From an uncultured bacterium (GTDB lineage Bacteria > Bacillota > Clostridia > Lachnospirales > Lachnospiraceae), in NCBI GenBank assembly GCA_946061355.1, contig CAMGRE010000098.1, forward strand, positions 1-9,258: DNA of 9,258 nucleotides, given 5' to 3'. The notes beneath the pieces were generated by a model. That model saw only the letters and a program-made list of their open reading frames with translations. It was not told the origin of the DNA and made no database searches. A program made the translations under genes and the position numbers. Shown in pieces: positions 1 through 5,120 of the stretch (the stretch's first letter is position 1; each line of letters begins with the position of its first letter).

Positions 1-1714
1 CATGCTCGCTTTTGCAAAGAGCAGGCTGAAAGGAACCGGCGCGGCGATCGCGTTTGTGATTCTGACGACACTGATCACATCCCTGATCGGTGTGATCAAT
101 CCGGTCTTTTCCAGAATTTTCCTGGACTATCTATTGGCGGGAAAGAGTCCCGAATGGGTTGTGCCGTTTCTGCTTACGCTCACGGGCTTTAGTGTCCTGC
201 AGATCATTGCTGCATGGATTCAGGCGGTGTACATATTGAGAATCAACGGCAAGATGGACGTTGTCGGGAGCACGTCCTTTATGTGGCAGGTACTGCGCAT
301 GCCGATGGAATTTTTCTCCCAGAGGATGGCGGGCGATATCCAGCAGCGGCAGGAGTCCAATGCCGGGATTGCAAAGAATCTGGTCAATATCGTGGCTCCG
401 CTCGTACTGAATATGGCGATGATGTTTTTTTACCTGTTTGTCATGATACGTTACAGTCCGCTGCTTGCGCTGATCGGTGTGGCGTCCGTCCTGATCAATC
501 TGATCGTTTCCAATGTGATCTCCAAGAAGAGGATCAACATTACCCGTGTGCAGATGCGCGATGAGGGAAAGCTTGCCGGGACGACGGTTGCAGGCATTGA
601 GATGATCGAGTCGATCAAGGCCAGCGGCGCGGAGAACGGCTATTTTAAGAAATGGGCGGGATACCAGGCGAGCGTGAACACACAGCAGGTCAGGTTTGAG
701 AAGCTGAATCGGGTGCTCGGCATGGTGCCGGCGCTTGTCAATACGCTCACACAGAATGTGATCCTCATGCTCGGCGTGTATCTGACGATCCGCGGGCAGT
801 TTACGGCAGGTATGATCATGGCGTTTCAGGGCTTCCTGGCATCGTTCACGGCGCCTGCGATGACGCTGATCGAGAACGGGCAGACGCTGCAGGAGATGCG
901 CACGGAGATGGAGCGTGTCGAGGACGTGATGAAGTATCCGACGGATGTCAATTACGACGATGAGGAGGAGCCGGAGGATCGGGAATACAGCAAGCTCTCG
1001 GGATGCATCGAGATGAAGCATGTGACGTTCGGGTATTCGAAGCTTGCAGATCCTCTGATCGAGGATTTTAACCTTTCACTCAAGACGGGCAGCCGTGTTG
1101 CGTTCGTGGGCGGATCGGGCTGCGGAAAATCCACGATCGCCAAGCTGATCTCAGGATTGTACAGGCCGTGGAGCGGGGAGATACTGTTTGACGGCAAGTC
1201 GATTGAGCAGATCGGGCGCGATGTCTTTACCGGGTCGCTCGCTGTGGTTGATCAGGATATCATCCTGTTTGAGGACACCATCGCCAACAATATCAAGATG
1301 TGGGACAGCTCCATTGAGGATTTTGAGATGATCATGGCCGCGCGTGACGCGCAGCTCCATGAGGATATCATGCAGCGGGAGGGCGGCTATCAGTATAAAA
1401 TTATCGAAGGCGGCAAGGATTTCTCCGGAGGACAGCGTCAGCGTATGGAGATCGCGCGCGTGCTGGCGCAGGATCCGACGATCATCATACTGGATGAGGC
1501 GACGAGCGCGCTGGATGCCGGGACGGAATATGAGGTGGTCAAGGCGATCAAGGATCGCGGCATCACCTGTATCGTGGTGGCACACCGACTGTCTACGATC
1601 CGCGACTGCGATGAGATCATTGTGATGGATTACGGCAAGGTTGTGGAGCGCGGCACGCATGAGGAACTGTACGCGAAGGGTGGACTCTATACGCAGCTCG
1701 TTTCCAATGAGTAG
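1..1714 (+). CDS. Peptide-exporting ABC transporter, permease plus ATPase, first subunit (5' partial)
   Basis: This is an ATP-driven membrane exporter subunit, probably the ABC1 partner of an NHLP/NHLM-type bacteriocin export pair. Numbering below starts at the ATG at base 2. Hydrophobic membrane segments lie at about 11-33, 50-70, 125-142, 145-165 and 235-285. The ATPase domain follows, with Walker A GGSGCGKST (360-368), a Q-loop glutamine at 408, the signature FSGGQRQR (464-471), Walker B ending in DE (488-489) and the H-loop histidine at 518. All catalytic residues are intact. The reading frame is open at the left edge and the visible protein begins at the first membrane helix. In this family about 150 residues of C39-like cysteine peptidase normally precede that point, so I infer the true start and the leader peptidase lie upstream. 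The Q/E/D-rich linker near 309-319 is very acidic. The next gene is a second exporter 43 bases downstream, which supports a heteromeric transporter. A general multidrug or lipid exporter is the alternative. Confidence 0.9.
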   Translation, partial: MLAFAKSRLKGTGAAIAFVILTTLITSLIGVINPVFSRIFLDYLLAGKSPEWVVPFLLTLTGFSVLQIIAAWIQAVYILRINGKMDVVGSTSFMWQVLRMPMEFFSQRMAGDIQQRQESNAGIAKNLVNIVAPLVLNMAMMFFYLFVMIRYSPLLALIGVASVLINLIVSNVISKKRINITRVQMRDEGKLAGTTVAGIEMIESIKASGAENGYFKKWAGYQASVNTQQVRFEKLNRVLGMVPALVNTLTQNVILMLGVYLTIRGQFTAGMIMAFQGFLASFTAPAMTLIENGQTLQEMRTEMERVEDVMKYPTDVNYDDEEEPEDREYSKLSGCIEMKHVTFGYSKLADPLIEDFNLSLKTGSRVAFVGGSGCGKSTIAKLISGLYRPWSGEILFDGKSIEQIGRDVFTGSLAVVDQDIILFEDTIANNIKMWDSSIEDFEMIMAARDAQLHEDIMQREGGYQYKIIEGGKDFSGGQRQRMEIARVLAQDPTIIILDEATSALDAGTEYEVVKAIKDRGITCIVVAHRLSTIRDCDEIIVMDYGKVVERGTHEELYAKGGLYTQLVSNE

Positions 1715-1776
1715 AGGTTGGGAATATGGATTTGTTTGATAAACAGAGGGCGGGAACATGGGATGGTTTGATGAAC
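1713..1776 (+). repeat. 32-bp imperfect tandem duplication over the start of the second exporter gene
   Basis: Bases 1713-1744 and 1745-1776 match at 25 of 32 positions when compared by eye. Each copy contains a purine-rich ribosome-binding stretch (AGAGG...GGGAA) and an ATG at the same place (1726 and 1758). The upstream ATG opens an 18-codon frame (1726-1782) whose first residues, MDLFDKQ, resemble the MGWFDEQ that starts the exporter. It is out of frame with the exporter because 32 is not a multiple of three. It looks like an old duplication of a translation start. Whether the upstream copy is still used is unknown. Confidence 0.6.
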
Positions 1777-3956
1777 AGATAAAACAGCGCAGGCAGAATG
1801 ATGACAATGTTTTCACCGATGCGTTTGTCAATATCGCGGGAGCAGTCATGGGCAAAAGAGTGTCCGATGCGCTCAACGATGAGCGCATGATCACGCAGAA
1901 TGCCATCGATGAGATCCTGAAGTATTACCGCATCAAGCCACGTGAGGTGCCGGACAGCATACAGGATATGAATGACAGGCTGGAGTATCTGATGCGTCCA
2001 TGCGGCATTATGCGGCGTGATGTGAAGCTCTCGGAGGGGTGGTATCACGACGCCGTCGGCGCCATGCTGGGAATGATGAAAGAGGACGGACGTATTGTAG
2101 CGCTGATCCCGGATGGGATGTACGGTTACAGATATTATGATTACGGGACGGGAACCTGCAGAAAGGTGGATCGGAAGAATCAGTCGCTGTTTGAGGAGGA
2201 TGCCATTGCCTTCTATAAGCCGTTCCCGCTCGGCAAAGTGGGAATTAGGGAACTGTTGAAATACATCGTGCAGACGCTCAGCCCGTCAAACTATGTGATG
2301 GCTGCGCTCAGCGCACTGATCGTCGCACTGCTCGGTCTGTTTCTGCCGAAGCTGAACAGTATGATCTTCAGTACGGTAATCCCGTCCGGCAGCATGCGGC
2401 TCGTATATGCCATGGCGGTATTTCTCGTGTGCGTTTCGGTCAGCTCGCTGCTCTTTGACACAATTAGGCAGCTTGTGTTGTCACGTATCACGATCAGGAT
2501 GGATGTTTCGGTTCAGGCTGCGACGATGATGCGGATTCTGTCGCTTCCGGCAGACTTTTTCAAGGAATACAGTGCAGGTGAGCTCTATACGAGGGCGCAG
2601 TACATCAACGAGATGTGCACCCTGATCGTTTCCACCGCGCTGTCGACGGGACTTACATCTGTTTTTTCCCTGATCTATATCACACAGATCTTTGTGTATG
2701 CGCCTGGACTGGTCGTTCCCGCGCTGCTCGTCATCATGGTGACCGTTCTGCTGGCAGCCATGTCCGCAGCCATGCAGATGAAGATCAGCCGGAAGCAGAT
2801 GAAGCTTGCCAGTAAGAGCAACGGTCTGTCGTATGCGCTGATCAGCGGTGTGCAGAAGATCAAACTGTCGGGCGCTGAGAAGAGGGCGTTCGCCAAATGG
2901 GGCGATCTGTATGCGGCGCAGGCAAAGCTCACCTATAACCCGCCAACCTTTATCAAGGTAAATGGGGTGCTGAATACGGCGGTTTCCCTGATTGGCACGA
3001 TTATCCTCTATTATGAGGCGGTCAGGACAAACGTATCCGTTGCCGATTATTATGCGTTCCACACGGCGTACGGCATGGTATCCGGCGCATTTATGGCGCT
3101 CGCGGGCATCGCGTTGAATGCGGCGCTCTTAAAGCCGATCTTTGAGATGGTGGCGCCGATCCTTGAGACGGTTCCGGAGGTGTCGGAGGGCAAGCAGGTG
3201 CTGACAAGGCTGTCCGGCGGGATCGAGATCAGCAATGTCTCGTTCCGTTACAACGAGAATATGCCGATGGTGTTGGATGACCTCTCACTCAAGATAAGGT
3301 CGGGACAGTATGTCGCGATCGTCGGCAGGACCGGCTGCGGCAAGTCCACGCTGATGCGGCTTCTGCTCGGGTTCGAGCGTCCGGACAAGGGCGCGATCTA
3401 TTATGACGGAAAAGATATGAATACGATCGATCTCAAGTCGCTGCGGCGGAAGGTCGGTGTCGTGATGCAGGACGGGAAGCTGTTCCAGGGGGATGTGTAT
3501 TCCAATATCGTTATCTCGGCGCCCTGGCTGACACTGGATGACGCGTGGGAGGCGGCGGAGCTTGCCGGCATCGCGGAGGATATCCGGCATATGCCGATGG
3601 GGATGAACACACTCATCTCCGAGGGCTCCGGAGGCATCTCCGGCGGGCAGCGCCAGCGGCTGATGATTGCGCGGGCGATCGCACCGAAGCCAAAGATCCT
3701 GATGTTTGACGAGGCGACCAGCGCGCTCGACAATCTGACGCAGAAGAGAGTGTCCGAGTCGCTTGGGGCGCTCAAGTGCACGAGGATCGTGATCGCGCAC
3801 CGGCTCTCCACGATCAGGCAGTGCGACCGGATCATCGTTCTCGATCAGGGGAAGATCATCGAGGACGGCACGTATCAGGAGTTGATCGACCGGGGCGGAT
3901 TCTTTGCGAAGCTGGTTGCGCGCCAGCAGCTGGACGAGGCGAAGCCCGGCGCGTAG
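1758..3956 (+). CDS. Peptide-exporting ABC transporter, permease plus ATPase, second subunit (ABC2-like)
   Basis: This is a complete 732-residue exporter subunit, probably the ABC2 partner of an NHLP/NHLM-type peptide export complex in the cytoplasmic membrane. Residues 1-150 form a soluble N-terminal region. It shows no C39-type cysteine/histidine arrangement, and its function is unknown to me. The membrane domain follows, with hydrophobic stretches near 172-195, 207-232, 285-305, 309-330, 398-412 and 428-450. The ATPase domain has Walker A GRTGCGKST (513-521), Q561, the signature ISGGQRQR (617-624), Walker B ending DE (641-642) and H671. Both this ATPase and that of the upstream gene keep every catalytic residue, so neither half looks degenerate. 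The start at 1758 follows a GA-rich ribosome site and gives the family-like opening MGWFDEQ. The C-terminus ends in KPGA, and the last codons with the stop are duplicated just downstream. I infer that it pairs with the preceding subunit and exports the small leader peptides encoded downstream. Confidence 0.92.
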   Translation: MGWFDEQIKQRRQNDDNVFTDAFVNIAGAVMGKRVSDALNDERMITQNAIDEILKYYRIKPREVPDSIQDMNDRLEYLMRPCGIMRRDVKLSEGWYHDAVGAMLGMMKEDGRIVALIPDGMYGYRYYDYGTGTCRKVDRKNQSLFEEDAIAFYKPFPLGKVGIRELLKYIVQTLSPSNYVMAALSALIVALLGLFLPKLNSMIFSTVIPSGSMRLVYAMAVFLVCVSVSSLLFDTIRQLVLSRITIRMDVSVQAATMMRILSLPADFFKEYSAGELYTRAQYINEMCTLIVSTALSTGLTSVFSLIYITQIFVYAPGLVVPALLVIMVTVLLAAMSAAMQMKISRKQMKLASKSNGLSYALISGVQKIKLSGAEKRAFAKWGDLYAAQAKLTYNPPTFIKVNGVLNTAVSLIGTIILYYEAVRTNVSVADYYAFHTAYGMVSGAFMALAGIALNAALLKPIFEMVAPILETVPEVSEGKQVLTRLSGGIEISNVSFRYNENMPMVLDDLSLKIRSGQYVAIVGRTGCGKSTLMRLLLGFERPDKGAIYYDGKDMNTIDLKSLRRKVGVVMQDGKLFQGDVYSNIVISAPWLTLDDAWEAAELAGIAEDIRHMPMGMNTLISEGSGGISGGQRQRLMIARAIAPKPKILMFDEATSALDNLTQKRVSESLGALKCTRIVIAHRLSTIRQCDRIIVLDQGKIIEDGTYQELIDRGGFFAKLVARQQLDEAKPGA

Positions 3957-3990
3957 GCGGCAGCCGGATGACGTGAAGCCCGGCGCGTAG
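3923..3990 (+). repeat. 34-bp imperfect tandem duplication over the stop codon of the second exporter gene
   Basis: Bases 3923-3956 and 3957-3990 match at about 28 of 34 positions. The 20-base core at 3941-3960 recurs exactly at 3975-3994. The second copy still encodes, in a shifted frame, R-Q-P-D-D-V-K-P-G-A-stop, which mirrors the true tail Q-Q-L-D-E-A-K-P-G-A-stop. This indicates duplication of the coding tail by slippage or unequal exchange, followed by drift of the non-coding copy. Confidence 0.75.
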
Positions 3991-4168
3991 GCGGAAAGTG
4001 CCGGCTTATAAAAAATTTTTAAAAAAGTCGTATCCCTTTTTTCTGATGGTTCGTATCAATAAGCAGAGGCGGATGAAACAGAACGGACGGAAAAGAGGGC
4101 GAGTTTTATGACAATAGAACAAGGGGAAAACATAACAAGGGGAACAAAAGAGCAGAGAGGAGAGTTTT
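3957..4168. other. 212-bp spacer between exporter and peptide genes; likely holds the peptide-operon promoter
   Basis: This is the longest non-coding stretch in the window. It begins with the duplicated stop region. It continues with an A6-T5-A6 tract (about 4010-4026) and two copies of TCGTATC at 4028-4034 and 4051-4057, 23 bases apart. It ends with two ribosome-site-plus-ATG contexts sharing GAGTTTTATG (4101-4110 and 4162-4171). I could not identify a convincing -35/-10 pair. The drop in GC and the A-tracts suggest a promoter region, but this is inference. Two short frames (4046-4111 and 4108-4200) are present without independent support as genes. Confidence 0.45.
3980..4020 (+). terminator. 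Possible weak intrinsic terminator after the exporter pair
   Basis: CCGGCGC at 3980-3986 can pair with GTGCCGG at 3998-4004 (seven pairs, one a G-U), with an 11-base loop. The run of five T residues comes only at 4016-4020, after an A-rich stretch, so the geometry is poor. It may reduce rather than stop read-through into the peptide genes. It could equally be chance pairing in the GC-rich duplicated tail. Confidence 0.3.
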
Positions 4169-4372
4169 ATGGCAGAGGATGCAAGAGTGATAAGCGATGA
4201 GGAACTCGACGGAGTGACCGGAGGCACTGGAGAGAGCGGATACTGCAAAATATGCGGATGCAGGCTTGGCAGATCGGGCGCCGTTTATTGCGGCTCCTGC
4301 GCAAAACAGGTGCGGGCGGAGCACATCAGGACAATGAACGCCGGAGGCGGCACGACGAAAATGGAAGCATAA
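4169..4372 (+). CDS. Double-glycine leader peptide precursor with a five-cysteine zinc-ribbon-like core
   Basis: This 67-residue protein is probably cargo of the neighbouring exporter pair. Its first 19 residues fit a double-glycine leader: I8 (-12), S9 (-11), E12 (-8), L13 (-7), V16 (-4), and G18-G19 at the cleavage site. Cleavage after G19 would leave a 48-residue product with cysteines at 26, 29, 31, 41 and 44. CxxC at 26-29 and CxxC at 41-44, with a 12-residue spacing, look like a minimal zinc ribbon, with C31 left over and H52 nearby. The product could instead be disulfide-bonded or modified. The start is chosen from GAGGAG at 4157-4162, six bases upstream of ATG. Another peptide precursor follows 35 bases later. 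I do not recognise a named family. The leader match is seen directly; export and the zinc-binding role are inferred. Confidence 0.75.
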   Translation: MAEDARVISDEELDGVTGGTGESGYCKICGCRLGRSGAVYCGSCAKQVRAEHIRTMNAGGGTTKMEA

Positions 4373-4395
4373 TAATACAACTGAGTGTGTAAGAT

Positions 4396-4401
4396 AGGAG
4401 G
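4396..4401 (+). promoter_or_regulatory. Consensus ribosome binding site of the second peptide gene
   Basis: A perfect AGGAGG lies six bases before the ATG at 4408. It supports this 62-codon frame as a real, well-translated gene. Confidence 0.75.
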
Positions 4402-4407
4402 AAAACA

Positions 4408-4596
4408 ATGGACAAAATGCTAAAGGCATTGTTTGATTTTCAGAAGTTTTCCGGCAACAGTCGTCTAGAAAGGCTCATCAATGATACGGAGAGCCGGTAC
4501 GGAAACGCATTGTCCGATGATGATCTGGAATATGTGAATGCTGCCGGGAGCACATATCATCCGAAGCGGGATAAGCATATCAGGGAGGGCTCCTGA
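4408..4596 (+). CDS. Leader-bearing small peptide precursor with an AA variant of the double-glycine site
   Basis: This 62-residue protein has an amphipathic N-terminal part (about 1-34, with K/L/F and R/E/L patterning). A leader-like motif follows: L35 (-12), S36 (-11), D39 (-8), L40 (-7), V43 (-4), A45-A46 (-2,-1). This aligns position for position with the leader of the preceding gene, except that alanines replace the glycine pair. Cleavage there would release 16 residues starting GSTYHPKRDK. That product is rich in K, R, H and D and has no cysteine. The long leader and the exporter genes upstream suggest secreted cargo. Its very short core also allows a signalling or pheromone role, or a non-exported accessory role. 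A consensus ribosome site precedes it, and the sigma-factor gene begins one base after its stop, so the two are probably co-translated. The product family is unrecognised. Confidence 0.72.
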   Translation: MDKMLKALFDFQKFSGNSRLERLINDTESRYGNALSDDDLEYVNAAGSTYHPKRDKHIREGS

Positions 4597-4597
4597 C

Positions 4598-5092
4598 ATG
4601 GAACTGACAGAAGAAAACAGGGAGAAGCTGTATGCTGATTTCCACGATAAGGTTGCGCGATATGTCGCAGGAAAAGTGCCAAATCCTCACGATGCGGAGG
4701 ATTTGGTTTCCTGCGTTTTTCTGAAGGTATATCAGAAGCTGGACTCCTTTGATGAGCGTAAGGCTGCTGTGTCCACATGGATCTACACGATCGCCCAAAA
4801 CACGGTGATTGATTATTACCGCACCAGGAAGCAGTATTCCGAACTGCCGGAGGATCTCGCGGAGGAGAGCGAGATTGACCTGAAGCTGCTCAATGACGAG
4901 AGACTGGAGCAGCTCTGCGCGGCACTGGAACAGCTCGATATGCGGTCGCGTGATCTGATCATTCTGCATTATTACAAAGGATTTACTCTGAAGATTGTTG
5001 CGGAAAAAATGCAGATGTCTTACGCCAATGCCAAGGTGATACACCGGAGAGCATTACAGAAGCTGCGGGGATATCTGGGGGAAACTGAATAA
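4598..5092 (+). CDS. ECF-type RNA polymerase sigma factor (sigma-70 family)
   Basis: This is a 164-residue alternative sigma factor that would direct RNA polymerase to a specific promoter set. Region 2 covers about 9-76, with the DAEDL segment at 32-36 and the STWIYTIAQN helix at 59-68 followed by the DYYR segment. An acidic linker (80-98) leads to region 4 (about 103-158), which contains a helix-turn-helix around 120-152. There is no region 1 or 3, which is typical of ECF/group IV sigma factors. The start at 4598 is preferred over an in-frame ATG at 4538, because GGGAGGG-like bases at 4584-4590 precede it and the longer version would overlap the peptide gene. It starts one base after the peptide stop codon, suggesting translational coupling. 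No recognisable anti-sigma gene follows; a chemoreceptor does. I infer that it controls the peptide/export locus, perhaps including its own operon. Confidence 0.92.
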   Translation: MELTEENREKLYADFHDKVARYVAGKVPNPHDAEDLVSCVFLKVYQKLDSFDERKAAVSTWIYTIAQNTVIDYYRTRKQYSELPEDLAEESEIDLKLLNDERLEQLCAALEQLDMRSRDLIILHYYKGFTLKIVAEKMQMSYANAKVIHRRALQKLRGYLGETE

Positions 5093-5120
5093 AGGATAAA
5101 AAGGAGAAGGGAGAGTACAT

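Noticed and set aside
2..4. ATG at base 2 as the true start of the first exporter
   Set aside because: The frame is open to the left edge and the family normally has another domain before this point, so the gene is treated as 5' partial.
131..1021. Long minus-strand open frame opposite the first exporter
   Set aside because: It is antisense to a clear ABC transporter, and the translation is rich in H, R and L with no recognisable domain. The same holds for the other minus-strand frames opposite 1151-2048, 2481-3062, 3285-3835 and 6090-6794.
4021..4042. A-rich/T-rich inverted repeat (AAAAAAG...CTTTTTT) as a terminator
   Set aside because: The stem is almost all A-T pairs with no GC core, so a stable transcript hairpin is unlikely.
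4046..4111. 21-codon basic open frame in the spacer
   Set aside because: It is rich in arginine and lysine, but there is no ribosome site before the ATG and the length is within chance expectation.
4006..4248. Minus-strand 80-codon frame across the peptide promoter region
   Set aside because: It opposes the leader-peptide gene, has no ribosome site that I can see, and has low-complexity S/F/L composition.
4538..4600. Longer sigma-factor start at 4538
   Set aside because: It would overlap the leader-peptide gene for about 60 bases and add residues unlike the family. The ATG at 4598 has a good ribosome site.
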